A stretch of DNA of 64,000 bases from Streptomyces sp. TLI_053 (GCF_900105395.1 NZ_LT629775.1:7839501-7903500), one strand, 5' to 3'. Positions 39,601-46,176 are shown, counted from the stretch's first letter. The notes: generated from the sequence alone by a model not told the origin. Made by a program: numbers and translations.

Positions 39601-42600
39601 GAGATCAACCGGCGGTTCAGGGAGATGGAGGACGCCGAAGCCGCGAGGAACGCGTCGACGGAGGGGCAGAGTTCGAACAGTCGGCCGTCGAAGTCCGAGG
39701 TCGAGGAGGCGCCCGCGCACCTGCCCAAGGACGAGATCCAGGAGGCGCCCGCGCACCTGCCCAAGGACGAGATCCAGGAGGCGCCCGCCCACCCGCCCAA
39801 GGACGAGATCTCCGTGGCTCCGGTCCCGCCCAAGCCCGCCGAGCGGGCGCCACTGCTGCCGCCGCGGGCCGTCACCGAGTCCGGAATGCTCTCCGGTTCG
39901 CACATGGTGACCGGCATCGGCGAGCCGAGCAGCGTCCTGACGGTCGACCTCGCCGCGCGGATCGCCGACGCCCTGCCCCCGGCGACCGTCAACCGCGAGG
40001 CCCTGGCCAGGACGCTCGCGGAGAGCCTCTTCAGCGACTCCGGGCTGCGCGCCCAGGTGTCGTCCCTCTCCCGGGGCGAGGTCCTGCACATCCCCGTCGG
40101 CACCGACGCCCGGCAGGGCACCATCACCGTCCGCGGCGAGGTGGCGGAGCTGGTGCACCGGTCGAAGGACAAGGCGAAGGCCAAGTTCGAGTACGAGGGC
40201 GGCAGCGACCGCGTCGTGACGCTCGGCACCACCACGGGCGGCCGCAAGCGGGGCGGACTCGGCCTCCAGGGGCGGTTCGACTTCGTCAAGCTGTTCCGGG
40301 TCCAGGCCGCGGGCGGCGTCCAGGGCGACCTGATGTCCTGGGAGGGCCTGACCACCCGGGCGCGCCTCTTCTCGCGGTCCAAGACCACCGAGGTGACCGA
40401 GATGTTCGACGGCAAGCTGCGGCTGGAGGTCGGCTACCAGCCGGCCGGCCGGCGGGGGACGGAGGACCTGTCGGTCCGGCTGGACCCGGCGGCCGCGAAC
40501 GTCGTGACGACCCCGATCGAGGTCGGCATCCCGCAGCGCGAGACCAGGGCCTCCGCCGACGCCCTCGACCCCGTCCACCTCGGCTGGCCGGACGACTTCG
40601 ACCCCGCCCGGCGGACGCAGCCGCGGCTGCACCTGTCCCACGTCATGCTGGACGTCCACGCCAAGGGTGAGCCGCGGCTGCGCGTCGCACCGGGCGAGGA
40701 CGCCGCCGGCACCGTGGAGATGCAGGTCCTGAACACCCCGCCCGGCCGGCCGCAGCAGCGTCAGGTGATGGCGGGCGTGGTCGACCTCCTGGCCGGGAAC
40801 GCCGACGTCAGGGAGGCGCTCGGGAGCAACCGCAGCTTGCTGTCCGACCGGCTCGTGGCGGAGTTCGGCTACCAGCGCCTCCAGCAGGACTTCAAGGGCA
40901 TGACCAACGGCGAGGCCGTCGTCCTGCGGGTCCCCGGCAGCGACGTCCGGATCGAGGTGAAGGCTGCCAACCGCGAACTGAACGTCCTGGCCCTCACCAA
41001 TGAGACCGAGTTCAACACCGGCGCGGGCGACATGGTCACCAGGCTCCGGCGGAAGGTCGTGAGCGGGCTCCGGCAGATCCAGGGCGGTGGCCGGATCGGC
41101 CCCGACGAACTCAATGTCAGCGCTTCCTACGGCGGCCGGAAGGGGTCGGACTCGATCCACATCTCCGGCCGGACCCTGGAGACCGCGGTCACCACCAAGA
41201 CCAAGGAACCCGGCGCGATCCTCGACGGCGACGGCTACCTGGAGGTCGTGGTCCACAAGGGCGACCGGCAGGTGGGCGATCCCGTCGAGATCCCGGTCGG
41301 GTTCCGTACGGTGATGCCGCAGTCGGACCTGGTGGCACCGCCGCAGCACGACAAGGCCGTGGCCGAGGCCGCGGTGGCCAGGCTCGTCGAGAAGCGCCTG
41401 CCGGAGTCCGCGGTCGTCCGCGACATCGGCTCCGTCGAAAAGCTGCGGACCGATCTGGAGACGGCCGGCAAGGAGTACTACGGGCGCCTCTGGCCGACCG
41501 TCCGGGACGAGGTGATGCAGCTCGTCACCCAGCCCGCGCTGGCATCCAGGCTCGGCGCGATGACCCGGGGCGAGCGGTTCGAGCTGGACTCCTTCGACCA
41601 GAGCAAGCCGGGCGTCCTCAAGGACACGGTGCTCGGACGCAACATCAAGGTGACCGTCACCGCCACGCTCACGGACCCGAAGTACCTCAGGCAGAGCGCC
41701 GCGGCCGACCTCAGCCGGCAGAACGAGACCAGCACTTTCGAGTCGGAGCGCCGGCAGGAAGGGAAGCACGAGGTCAAGCAGGGCGGCGTCGGGTTCCCCG
41801 GTGTCACCGGCGCGCCCTACGCCAACGCGGACCTCGGCTCGCAGGAGCGGGTCCGGGTCGGCACCCGCGACTCCGCCGCGGACAAGCTCTACGCGAACAG
41901 CAAGGTCCGCGACGCGCAGGACGTCTTCGGCGGACGGGTGACCCTGACCCTGACCCTGGAGGGCAGGGGCGCTCCGCGCCCCGTCGAGGGGGACTTCAGC
42001 ACCGAGTTCAGCGTTCGCGGCCCGAAGGCCGAACTGCCCCTGGAGCCGCACCTGCGGACCCACACCGTCCTGCCGCGCAACCAGCTCGGCGCCTCCTCGG
42101 TGGTCTCGTTCAAGGACCTCCCCGACGGTCGGAGCGGGGGCACCCAGGTGCTCACGGACGTCCGCGCCGCCCTGGAGAAGCGCTTCGCCGCGCGCGGCGG
42201 CGTCTCCCGGCAACTGGAGCGCACCCTCACCGAGGAACTCGGGCCGAGGGCGCTCCAGGCCAACCTGTCCCAGCTCACCCGGGGCGGGGCGCTCAAGGTG
42301 CCGGTCGGGGGCCCCGGCTGGTCGGCCGAGGTGGTCGTCCGGGCCAGGTTGACGGAAGCCCCCGTGCTGCGCCGCGAGGTGGGTGACGCCGAGATCGAGG
42401 TCGGTACGCAGAACCGGACCGGCCACGGCGTCTCGTACGACCAGCGGGAACGCATCACCGGCACCGTCGGTGCGACCGGCAAGCCGAGCGCGGACGGCAA
42501 GAGCGTGCTGACGGTCGACTACTCCTACCGGCACGACTCGGCGACCGGCGTCGCCCTGGAGACCGCGGGCACCACGGTGAACCGGGCGAAGAACGTGTCG

Positions 42601-45600
42601 CGGGCCGCCGTGTCCGACGCCGATGTCAGCTTCGACGTGGAGATCCGGGGCTGGACGGGCGGTCTGATCCCCAGCACCACGAAGCTCCGCGACATCCGGG
42701 CGGCGGCCGAGGTCATCACGCCGCAGTACAGCCCGGTGGAGGCGCCGCGCGCCGTCCCGGACCGGATCTGGCAGACGCACCGGCTCGGGTCCTCGGACGT
42801 CGTCACCAATGTGTTCGTGCCGGACGCCCGGAACAACGGCGCGGCGCCGTCCCACGGGAGCACCGGATCGGTGTCCTCCGACCGGAACGCCGGCGCGGGG
42901 CACGCCAACGAGAACAGCGCCGGCGGGAACAGCCTCGGCATGGACAGCCTCGCGACGAACAACACCAGCACGAACACCATCGTCGCGAACAGTGCCGACA
43001 CGAACAGCACCACCACGGACACCGGCGTCAGGAGGCCCGACTTCGCCAAGGACCTCCTGCGCGGACAGGGCGACCCGGGCGAGTTCGGCGGCAGGGACAT
43101 CACCAAGTGGCTGTCCGGCCCGGGCAGGTCCGGCCTCCGGCACAAGCTCTACGACGTCCTCACCCCGAACACCCTGCACGACCAGCTCAGGACCATGATG
43201 TCCGGCCGCGAACTGGTGGTCTCCGACGGGGGCGTGACCATTCGGATCGGCGCGTCCGTCCGCACGCTGGAGCACACCGGCAGCACCAAGACCACCGAGT
43301 TCAACACCGGGACCCAGAACGAGCACAGCCACTCGGCGGCCGACGGGGCGACCGGCGGCGGGGCGGGCTCCGGCCACCAGCTGCGCGCCACGCTGGGTGT
43401 CAGCGGCGGCCCCTGGTACGCGGGCGGGTCGCTGACCGGGGCGACCGGGCACGACACCCAGGAGACCTGGTCCAACCGTGCGGGCTCCGGCAACACCACC
43501 AAGGTGAAGCCCGCCAACGCGAGCATCTTCAGCGGCGAGGCCGACCTGCACTTCCGGGTCGAGTGGAAGGAACCGGTCAGCACCACGCCGCCGTTCGTGA
43601 TGGCCACCAAGCACGCCTACTTCCGGCGCGCGCTCGGCATCGAGACGGTCATCGACGTCGCCGAGACGAGGGAACGGGCGCCGGTCGGCGACACGCCCAA
43701 CCCCCGCAACGTCTTCGACGCCGCGACCGCGCCGCGCGGAGCCGCCCTGCGCGGCCTCACCGACCACACGTCCGCGGGCCAGGCCGTCCGGATCCCGCCG
43801 GACCGGGTGTGGACGCACGGGCTCGTCGACACGGACGTGGTCCGGAAGGTCGAGATGGGGCCGGACGCGCGGCAGCAGCTGAAGGCAGGAGCGGAGGAGT
43901 TCCTCGGCGCGGGCACCTGGGACCGGATCCGGGGCACGGTGGACCGGATGATCGACCCGGTGGCGCTGGCGAGCCGTCTCAGCAGTCCGGTCACCCCGAT
44001 CCCTCCGCGCACCCCGGCGGAGAACGCGGGCGCGGCTCCCGATCCGTCGGTGCCGACGATCACGCACGGCCCGGGGAACTCCACCCTCCTGATCGGACCG
44101 ACCGACCTGGCCGGCGACGCCCGGGTGGAGGTCAGGGTGAGGATCAAGCAGCTGGAGTTCGTCCGGACCGACGCGACGTCGGAGTCCAACCCCACCAACA
44201 CGACCTCGGTCACCGACGGCGCCAACGCCCAGCGTTCGGTCCAGGCGGCGGTCCGCCTCACCGGCGGCGGCAAGGGCGAGATCAACGAGCACGTCGGCGG
44301 TCGCGCCGGCGTCTACGTCGACGGTGCCTACCAGCACCGGACCGACCTCGCGACCGGCGAGGGCGGCCAGATCGTCAACAATGCCAAGATCAAGACCGAC
44401 ACCGCGCGGTACCACGGCTTCGCCGAGGTGGAGGTGGTCTACCACAAGGACGGGAAGACGCTCCCCCGGCAGGAGCTGATGGCGATCGAGATCGACATCC
44501 CCGTCGACCAGGTCAAGGGGAGCGCGGACGTCCCCGCCGGCGGCTACCTGCGGTTCGACGAGGACGCGCGCGACGGTGAACTCCGGCTGCACGGTGCCTC
44601 GTCGGGGGCGGTGCAGTCGGTCGCGAGGGCGCTGCGGCTGGACCCGGCCGCTCCGGACGACCGCTCCCGGATCCTGGGTGTCGGCCGGGTCGCCCGGGAC
44701 CTGCTCGCGGACTCCCTCACCACCGAGGGCGACCGGGCCGTGCGGTGGCTCAGGGGCCTGGACCGGACGCTCGTGCTCGCCGCGGACGAGTCGAACGGAG
44801 GAGCCTTCGAGCAGATCCGCCGGGTGCGCGACGGTCAGGCCGTCCCGGCCGCGGACCGGCGCCGGCTCCAGCACCTGGTCGAGCACGTCGGCGAGCGCGG
44901 CGACCTGTCGGCGGCCGAGGTGAACACCCACTGGAACGCTTCGGGCGGCCCCCGCCGGGACGTGGACCTCAGCCTGCGGGAACCGTCACCCGAACCGGAC
45001 CCGACGATCCGGCTGGCCGCCGACGCCGGCAGCGGCGGCAGCCTCAACAGGCTGCTGGAGAACGTCCGGCGGACGGTCCTCGCCCCGGAGGGCACCGCGC
45101 CCCGGCGGGTCGAGATCACCCTGGACGCGCCGGCGGAGCGGGCCGTGCGGGAGGCCGACCGCCTGGAGCGGACGCTGCGCGGAGTGCTCCGGAGCAGCCG
45201 GCGCGAGGTGGAGGTGGTCATCGTGACCACCACGGCGCGGGTGGAGCGGGCGGAGGCACCCGAGGCGGGCCGCCCCGTCGGCGGTGTCCGGAGCTTCCGG
45301 GTCGGGCCGCCTGAGCAGGTTCCGCCGGTGCAGGTTGCGCCTGTGCAGGAGACTGCGCCGGTGCAGGTTCCGCCGGTGCAGGTTCCGCCGGTGCAGGAGA
45401 CCCCGCCAGTGCAGACTCCGCCGGTGCAGGTTGCGCCTGTGCAGGAGACCCCGCCGGTGCAGACTCCGCCGGTGCAGACCCCGCCCGTGCGGCGTGCGCC
45501 GACGGAGGGTCTGCCGCACACCCCGGTCGACGAGCCCCTGACGTCGGACTCCTCCGCTCCCTCGCCGTCGCGGAACGGTTCGGACCACGACACTCCGGAC

Positions 45601-46176
45601 CTGGTGGAGGACACCGGCAGGCGGACACTCCTCCCCGAGGACGTGTCGGGCGACCACCGGCGGGAGGCCACGGGCGCCTCGTACGCGACGGCCCCGGAGG
45701 AGTTCTACCTGCACGAGGGGGCCCGGCTGGGGGACGAGTCGGACAACGTGTCGGTGGACACGGATCTGCTGGACCTGCCGGAGGCGCCGCACCAGCGCGA
45801 GTCGACCACGAACACCTGGTACTCGGCCCTGCCCTTCGACGGCGGGGACTCGGACAACACCTCGCTCCACTCGGACCTGACGGACGAGTCGGATTCCCGG
45901 AGCGGGACGTCCGAGGACTCCTGGGTGGTGCTCCCGCCCCCGAGCGTCCGGCCCCCGCAGGGTTCGAACGGGCAGGCCCCGCAAGGTTCGAACGGGCAGG
46001 CCCCGAACACCCGGGCCCCGAACGTCCCGCCCCCGCACCTGTCGAACACGCCGCTGCCGTCGCACGAGGCCGACGGGCCTCCGCAGGTCGAGGAGCCGGC
46101 CCCCGCGCAAACCCTGGAGGACAGCATCTTCAGCGCCCTGACGCAGTGGTTCCCCGGCGGCGGTGAGCGGTCGTGA
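24691..46176 (+). CDS. Giant 7161-aa modular protein, candidate T7SS substrate
   Basis: GTG 24691 (weak ribosome binding site, 94 bp after the 105-aa gene) to TGA 46176, a single open frame. Residues 1-245 are helical with several hydrophobic segments, like the N-terminus of CpnT-type secreted toxins (PWPEIREGDLREVRDAYQKL). Residues about 245-650 are amphipathic helices. Residues 655-885 are a Gln/Ser/Thr/Pro linker. Residues about 920-4670 hold five rounds of a composite repeat made of metalloprotease-like, EndoU-like and shorter modules, broken by an acidic stretch (2492-2562). Two further modules (about 3480-3640 and 4700-4870) look like a degenerate OTU-type cysteine-protease fold. A charged coiled region, EAPAHLPKDEIQ repeats and a long beta-repeat array (about 5080-6640) follow, then VQxPPVQ repeats and an acidic Asp/Ser tail. 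Function unproven: effector, adhesin or surface scaffold. Confidence 0.9.
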   Translation: MPYSSIVVDKTTADFFSKVTGMPWPEIREGDLREVRDAYQKLAKDLPELRRLIAEVAIKARQQFEGQAAQAFSEQMRQFIGETGASDYIASATKTAEALAKCANDVATAAEYTKWMAIAQLVQLLLEIALAILWAPFTFGASLAGITLKTIFTREVLKTLMKFLFKTILLHTFAGIMSGLTMDLVIQNIQIGQGNRKEIDKDALKQAVLFGVIGGVISGPLNLIGMGLGKLLGRLLGKSGGRVAADKLSDFMINGDRKALNEALKAGLEGVAKGSKGTLGDVAGVTLKSTATEGTGTWLNKAGSRAFARDLGSILESNENLLRHGFGKAGAGSAADKFVESLAGSFKKHLKGELGDVAAEKLGREFGEAFVKGWGKSGVDHAALSAGLREVLENSGKKLGERGVGALADRMVDVGEHMSQGNRMFHLGYAIGEQLKEGVQGNLTEGFYNLLFTDKHEFTTTLATFGSGMAMGLMARGLHHAATPLMGRYMDWVRDTQFKAIAEGQSKYFPPHHPLTILALLSNLSGNPAPFPVPRLGPQLGSDGGSGGHERLLGFSRGEGGPADGDIASAFHRAFGNADLEHVFRDEADDIRDLFREAFGRGDIEDVFKTPDDPDAVEYAKVFKETLEHVRLEDSFDEWMPGATAPTPVGTVSHGGESVRTQTPGQGQQQGQTQGQTQTQGQGQTQGQGQTQRQQPNPITGETTRPSPVRTTSTSSESSTSPTSTSSTSTSSTSTAPPRTATASAAPDPATATVPTSSATPAPVPHPKPAGGPPSDPPAPGLDPAPARPAPPTASSTDLPVPPSTTQREPAPSGLENQGSPGNPNGPGSPGSPGHQDTPQPVPPHQQTATVHPGPVPLPVPPSAPAHPTHLPNAAGGSDLRPDYTTRTVNPPAGPRAANEAPSPLRPHEARRGTLPTGERATELVLRLHLDGTGLGQQSVQRVAALQRRALDGVADAYNGGHRLPDGSVLRVRVEFVDAPGTAHHTVRLHDGTVRQDTANWGLRAGRDTLGHEIGRVLGLNDRSREVYREGGVDRPVQGPVPQRLRTVGSAVDEAFAPDHGPDGPTAAPVPPLVAPTVRTTSLYGTGGPEGAGGHLLRDTVRRAHTDGQFQENRNRTVHLEPSVDSGEQGRTFFPPHWTADEVVYAAEQAFRDARTRDPDPDARGWEGEYAGVRIVGEQQDGLITGFRPAADQGTQAPPPYAPRRPAPPGPEDFGRPEEFGDRRSMTGVHHAFDPPTGAAHGLRLDPARTVNPNGTARRRVWFLDPSLRPDSPLADLPSRWHRRADAAEDPMHYPANWPAASVRLAAEEALLVNPGRRVPLGDGRTEHVVGEAWNIRFEGLVRDGQLLVHRPLDRQVAWRGGSYGDGYPDTVVARGAESSVNTVGGGLPVTVRRALFGTREAGLEVSVRLHLQSEGMTPADVTAYRQRLQEAADRLVRDQAPSTPVHLRLEFTDDPAGAFSSARPTAGGQPVLRDHLGPLLDAGGDSALDLVADTFARNLPDTPLDVPLPDPVPGSLREPGAADPAGPPRTADLMAEHLPFMRRGFTDAAWDRPGQGVPPTWTADDARYAAHAVATGAVPGVLVPRRSTEVAGQVIEGTVAGAVVRVSMSADGRIAGFSVSRPGPGAELPTSGSGPRRILSTAEVEPPRDAFGLRMSGRQWQSYQADRVRLADGDTETVLRLRVHLDTAGLTLPKDELEAGLQGLRQRAVNGVGEHFNRGQRLPNGDLLRVEVTFVDRPEDAHLDARVHQGTNRESLHNWNLGSDERTLAHELGHALGLPDEYREAAWNSRPVYQDGALMTAHNTDRYGHFLTDMDRLDRSTADFHPAQGLPPRYLRDLGAVVDGALGAPRRPATPGGPPPRAAFGEEARRTALEGGPGGRGGHLYPGPAEPGPRPERVPGSEHRNGTFRVLAADPGPAPRHLDTAGNMWTGDAGREPVTRTMFPAHWSADHVVYAAEQAYHSARRTDRVVESDGTYHWTGEYGGVRIEGEVTLGVFGAFRPSDDQDGIATPTFEPPNLGERRFGLHGENHVLFGDRQALTGVHSRPPAAVATVHGVQVDATALHTNENGTYRAQVWYLDPVVGPDAPLASFTTRWFRRADNAPHTMYPDSWTPSTIRRAVDEAYRNRLDPQPAGDGTEHWVGTHDGVRIEGLTRNGVHLVHRPTVDQPISRWRDEEVVERSATGGPVGYGQGDSELTVRHVRFAAGQQGVELHVPVRLRFPADATPQQTAAYRAAVQEAADRLTADVRDSDGRLVRVVAEFVDHDGPGHRTADVTADLPADGVALGRLMPDIDGRLTDLRDLADHARDRAPADGWTPHGDPRPAAVPLREPDSPGTARRPETVSWRASESPGADSGYHLPADWAPASSGLPVHWTRADALDHLGRAEADGVFTLRRQPVDGGPAGHTFDVLEHQDVTLRLVRDERNRIVGVEVVGDGTFPPQLTRAVPEPGGRSDAGSGTGSNASRRPGPEEPNAPLAPRQDAADDGTQQHLDDSDDDMDDSDYVYESDSDDTDSLHSSDDMDEEPLSPRDDASDRDTDMDSDRDSDLDSEMGSDDGAANVPPHQPQAPRFLAETLPVTVGPPRDPRLLGPSGGAELRGFDARRGRLTTGEAATELVLRIHLDTGQLPAGRATAEAVAALRQRARRSLDNRLNIGHRLPSGDVLLVRTEFVDTPGEAHHHVTVYPGAFREDSARWGLDTDEPSLAHEMTHLFGMADEYRERRIPGTDDNGVAHPERRARPAYPDGGIMGPGFLAEGRIRYDQDAGMAGTDGTIQNQTLAPRNLRELGAAIDGAFGTHVVPPHDAGTPPPRAAFDLDARQLSLYGDRRTSGGHLIPPTGAERRRPWALIERHENGVLHVEFEPAQAGATGPNGRRRAVTVAGPAVAGDLLSSDTAVRRRMFPRHWTADDAVYAAEQAYLDARRTGRVVAVPGGLHRWTGEYAGVRIEGEFRAGRFRSFRPSDVQPGAADIRTVADLRESLAQRRPDPVTTDLGAQLPPPGSGTPAPPPRNAPRRPVPVFGQLAEDVARYGDRQHLTGLHHEVTPVATVNPALPTAVSSDPNPVLRGHGAMVTDRSDPIHNGTYRAQAYFLDPTVAPSSPLAEIPTRWRTDAATGGRRTMYPRGWTATELLANVDHAYSNALHAVPQADGRTVYWVGEAGGVRIEGLSRDGAHLAHRPTDAQPMTVWDGNRVRAVTEFSEVLVGGRPLPARRVLFDSDQVGLDITVRVLPDIDPAMTAEQRDAASLRIHRDVAAFVQDRAMQGVPEGEVPPVLLNVRVEFVTDPAVAFTAVRVRQGAQPGLVEVLGPLVVHGGQDSFAGVVHGLLTHLSPTHQELFAAAGPAARPADLREPGPLRPGETPPAHLAPMADLRLLEAAFSPGAWAADPRDLPADRSLPREWTAHDTHWIADWAVTQHDDAAGQGTDDGVVEWSYQGVRIRVELHDGLIVGVEGVGDQRDVPQLHVPPQTHAAGPANVPVLLTPGADGPVLEAPDPVGLLRTVADAHPDGLREYFGLPEDVPPAEVHRLMMAEVAEYLQRTGPEDLPREVVAGFRPDLEPNSATADALRGLRHGLLNWDPALDGDGGLGGALAPLLAHTFEVRMVVVDEAGAVAAGFGPHNTATQVLLRDDTPVAAPVRETGAPPLTDLVAPTPPSHLDGPIRQSTVIGEHVRADGVREQTLGHLDAAVEPGSPLSRFPSRWWSPEDPRGPLAYPAHWSADGIAEAARTVAARPDRRLDLEDGRHRWSGVHDGVEITGISRGEEILAHGPADHRPDSTAPDWTDSRQLHMSEEAEIDLGGVRFGARWGLLDSGHEVHLLVLPVHLDTSGMTPGQAESVRARLTDHVERLFEDSTAHRQLRATLDFTDSPQEASWHIGVGRITLPAALQREHEQGLIDAVFHGTEHVREGMDGESAPMLRFPDPDDPPAAPELRPVPPRFDRRLFEPQALVHSGLGLPREWIADERHHAAEQVLRASDYHRDRLRTQAIVEGEFAGVRMRLLVDNGRILDYHAPSGQRFGDQASASPVPPPAPGRVLRTVEVRPPDTGTPEGRFLSSLQAQRIQAFEARRVMDPDGDTRTVLTVRVHLDTDGLTSTGARRTWDIEHVHLSAETGLRQVYDRGQRLPDGSRLEVAVRFVGPTEAPHHTVELWDGSVPEDSGTWGVESHPRVIAHEIGHLLGLDDEYRRPGSEPRPVYPGLGLMSSASLDRYGRPSFDAAHPRQDNGTDMPEAAVRPHHLDQLGAVLDRAFGRPPAATPSGTQQRRAEFGEDARRTSLEDGQDGRGGHLPAPPASGRRRLPPVPGSENPNGTYRTDVGGPADGRRSGDRYRMMFPDHWDADDAVYNAKQAYLDARRTNGVTGPVDGRQRWTGEYGGVRIEGEILGGEFIWFRPSDNQHGLEAATFVPQVRVTPFGHRVDELNRYGDRHTLTGFHNDRPRPDHLADRGLYVGPDLITNSNDTRRAHAYFLDPTVAPGSPMSRFPSRWHRRADEQGHTFYPKDWGPEDTLERVDYAYRNRTSSTRLPDGSVHWTGRSRGVRIEGIVRDGQHLVHRPTDDQQAAGPAGDPPASTLRAPVTPGTGERPPTRTREEDENPAELTPDFHRDLAKDAGRGLPPEWAEAERRYAARMVANQSDGPNSPFEGEFAGVRIRGTLRHGQITDYEGVPGQEFAPQRRRPPAAQQPPLQALHPSGSQPHEQHQQPHTPQVEGEAPEAGSPLLRALVEEDPQLLRKLFGEEEGGRLAADPAAAERALHELVQQRFRDNPELAREAHELHTAWARRLGIEPADWQPFVEDLRREITARPGTEGGGAVEPRIVRDAFAVLTAAALDLRVTLVDVRDGRAPLAEFGTANGRRTTIDHTEQDGYSAVAAAERRQEQERLDRQRREREQNQEEVGRASEDEQDQVRRASEDEQDRERLRQDSDEEPTEQELQQIRRNAEGKAKAPRTVDGGEDNGRNPVDENLVPGKRETEELDLPEINRRFREMEDAEAARNASTEGQSSNSRPSKSEVEEAPAHLPKDEIQEAPAHLPKDEIQEAPAHPPKDEISVAPVPPKPAERAPLLPPRAVTESGMLSGSHMVTGIGEPSSVLTVDLAARIADALPPATVNREALARTLAESLFSDSGLRAQVSSLSRGEVLHIPVGTDARQGTITVRGEVAELVHRSKDKAKAKFEYEGGSDRVVTLGTTTGGRKRGGLGLQGRFDFVKLFRVQAAGGVQGDLMSWEGLTTRARLFSRSKTTEVTEMFDGKLRLEVGYQPAGRRGTEDLSVRLDPAAANVVTTPIEVGIPQRETRASADALDPVHLGWPDDFDPARRTQPRLHLSHVMLDVHAKGEPRLRVAPGEDAAGTVEMQVLNTPPGRPQQRQVMAGVVDLLAGNADVREALGSNRSLLSDRLVAEFGYQRLQQDFKGMTNGEAVVLRVPGSDVRIEVKAANRELNVLALTNETEFNTGAGDMVTRLRRKVVSGLRQIQGGGRIGPDELNVSASYGGRKGSDSIHISGRTLETAVTTKTKEPGAILDGDGYLEVVVHKGDRQVGDPVEIPVGFRTVMPQSDLVAPPQHDKAVAEAAVARLVEKRLPESAVVRDIGSVEKLRTDLETAGKEYYGRLWPTVRDEVMQLVTQPALASRLGAMTRGERFELDSFDQSKPGVLKDTVLGRNIKVTVTATLTDPKYLRQSAAADLSRQNETSTFESERRQEGKHEVKQGGVGFPGVTGAPYANADLGSQERVRVGTRDSAADKLYANSKVRDAQDVFGGRVTLTLTLEGRGAPRPVEGDFSTEFSVRGPKAELPLEPHLRTHTVLPRNQLGASSVVSFKDLPDGRSGGTQVLTDVRAALEKRFAARGGVSRQLERTLTEELGPRALQANLSQLTRGGALKVPVGGPGWSAEVVVRARLTEAPVLRREVGDAEIEVGTQNRTGHGVSYDQRERITGTVGATGKPSADGKSVLTVDYSYRHDSATGVALETAGTTVNRAKNVSRAAVSDADVSFDVEIRGWTGGLIPSTTKLRDIRAAAEVITPQYSPVEAPRAVPDRIWQTHRLGSSDVVTNVFVPDARNNGAAPSHGSTGSVSSDRNAGAGHANENSAGGNSLGMDSLATNNTSTNTIVANSADTNSTTTDTGVRRPDFAKDLLRGQGDPGEFGGRDITKWLSGPGRSGLRHKLYDVLTPNTLHDQLRTMMSGRELVVSDGGVTIRIGASVRTLEHTGSTKTTEFNTGTQNEHSHSAADGATGGGAGSGHQLRATLGVSGGPWYAGGSLTGATGHDTQETWSNRAGSGNTTKVKPANASIFSGEADLHFRVEWKEPVSTTPPFVMATKHAYFRRALGIETVIDVAETRERAPVGDTPNPRNVFDAATAPRGAALRGLTDHTSAGQAVRIPPDRVWTHGLVDTDVVRKVEMGPDARQQLKAGAEEFLGAGTWDRIRGTVDRMIDPVALASRLSSPVTPIPPRTPAENAGAAPDPSVPTITHGPGNSTLLIGPTDLAGDARVEVRVRIKQLEFVRTDATSESNPTNTTSVTDGANAQRSVQAAVRLTGGGKGEINEHVGGRAGVYVDGAYQHRTDLATGEGGQIVNNAKIKTDTARYHGFAEVEVVYHKDGKTLPRQELMAIEIDIPVDQVKGSADVPAGGYLRFDEDARDGELRLHGASSGAVQSVARALRLDPAAPDDRSRILGVGRVARDLLADSLTTEGDRAVRWLRGLDRTLVLAADESNGGAFEQIRRVRDGQAVPAADRRRLQHLVEHVGERGDLSAAEVNTHWNASGGPRRDVDLSLREPSPEPDPTIRLAADAGSGGSLNRLLENVRRTVLAPEGTAPRRVEITLDAPAERAVREADRLERTLRGVLRSSRREVEVVIVTTTARVERAEAPEAGRPVGGVRSFRVGPPEQVPPVQVAPVQETAPVQVPPVQVPPVQETPPVQTPPVQVAPVQETPPVQTPPVQTPPVRRAPTEGLPHTPVDEPLTSDSSAPSPSRNGSDHDTPDLVEDTGRRTLLPEDVSGDHRREATGASYATAPEEFYLHEGARLGDESDNVSVDTDLLDLPEAPHQRESTTNTWYSALPFDGGDSDNTSLHSDLTDESDSRSGTSEDSWVVLPPPSVRPPQGSNGQAPQGSNGQAPNTRAPNVPPPHLSNTPLPSHEADGPPQVEEPAPAQTLEDSIFSALTQWFPGGGERS
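27457..27885 (+). other. Metalloprotease-like domain 1 of the giant protein, broken motif
   Basis: Residues about 923-1065. It aligns with the three intact copies but reads HEIGRVLGLND at 1012-1022; the third zinc-ligand position is Arg1016. Likely non-catalytic. Confidence 0.75.
29590..30240 (+). other. Metalloprotease-like domain 2 of the giant protein, intact motif
   Basis: Residues about 1635-1850. HELGHALGLPDEY starts at His1771, giving HExxHxxGxxD with Glu1772, His1775 and Asp1781, the signature of metzincin-type snapalysins (M7). A methionine in the downstream segment GALMTAHN could be the Met-turn. Confidence 0.8.
32490..33090 (+). other. Metalloprotease-like domain 3 of the giant protein, intact motif
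   Basis: Residues about 2600-2800. HEMTHLFGMADEY starts at His2707, with all ligand positions of HExxHxxGxxD. Downstream GGIMGPG supplies a candidate Met-turn. Confidence 0.8.
36778..37430 (+). other. Metalloprotease-like domain 4 of the giant protein, intact motif
   Basis: Residues about 4030-4247. HEIGHLLGLDDEY starts at His4168; GLGLMSS is the candidate Met-turn. Same spacing as in copies 2 and 3. Confidence 0.8.
39706..39813 (+). repeat. Three 36-bp repeats encoding EAPAHLPKDEIQ
   Basis: Units 39706-39741, 39742-39777 and 39778-39813, the last one diverging (HPPKDEIS). They lie in a flexible charged linker of the giant protein before the beta array. Confidence 0.92.
39925..44540 (+). 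other. Six-copy helix-plus-beta repeat array in the giant protein
   Basis: Six units begin near 39940, 40760, 41430, 42150, 43095 and 43880. Each opens with a helical segment that ends in an L-x-x-x-x-RGE-type turn (SLSRGEVL, GMTNGEAV, AMTRGERF, QLTRGGAL, MMSGRELV) and continues with 150-230 residues of alternating beta strands. Probably a rigid stalk or a surface-binding region. No family recognised. Confidence 0.65.
45316..45489 (+). repeat. VQxPPVQ-type Pro/Gln/Val repeats
   Basis: About a dozen short units such as VQVPPVQ, VQETPPVQ and VQTPPVQ at residues about 6876-6933 of the giant protein. The nucleotide units are short and very similar, so length variation is likely. Confidence 0.9.

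Noticed and set aside
31579..44931. Long antisense open frame (4450 codons) opposite the giant gene
   Set aside because: High GC leaves antisense frames open. Its translation is low-complexity Gly/Val/Arg/Pro without domains, whereas the sense frame has clear motifs.
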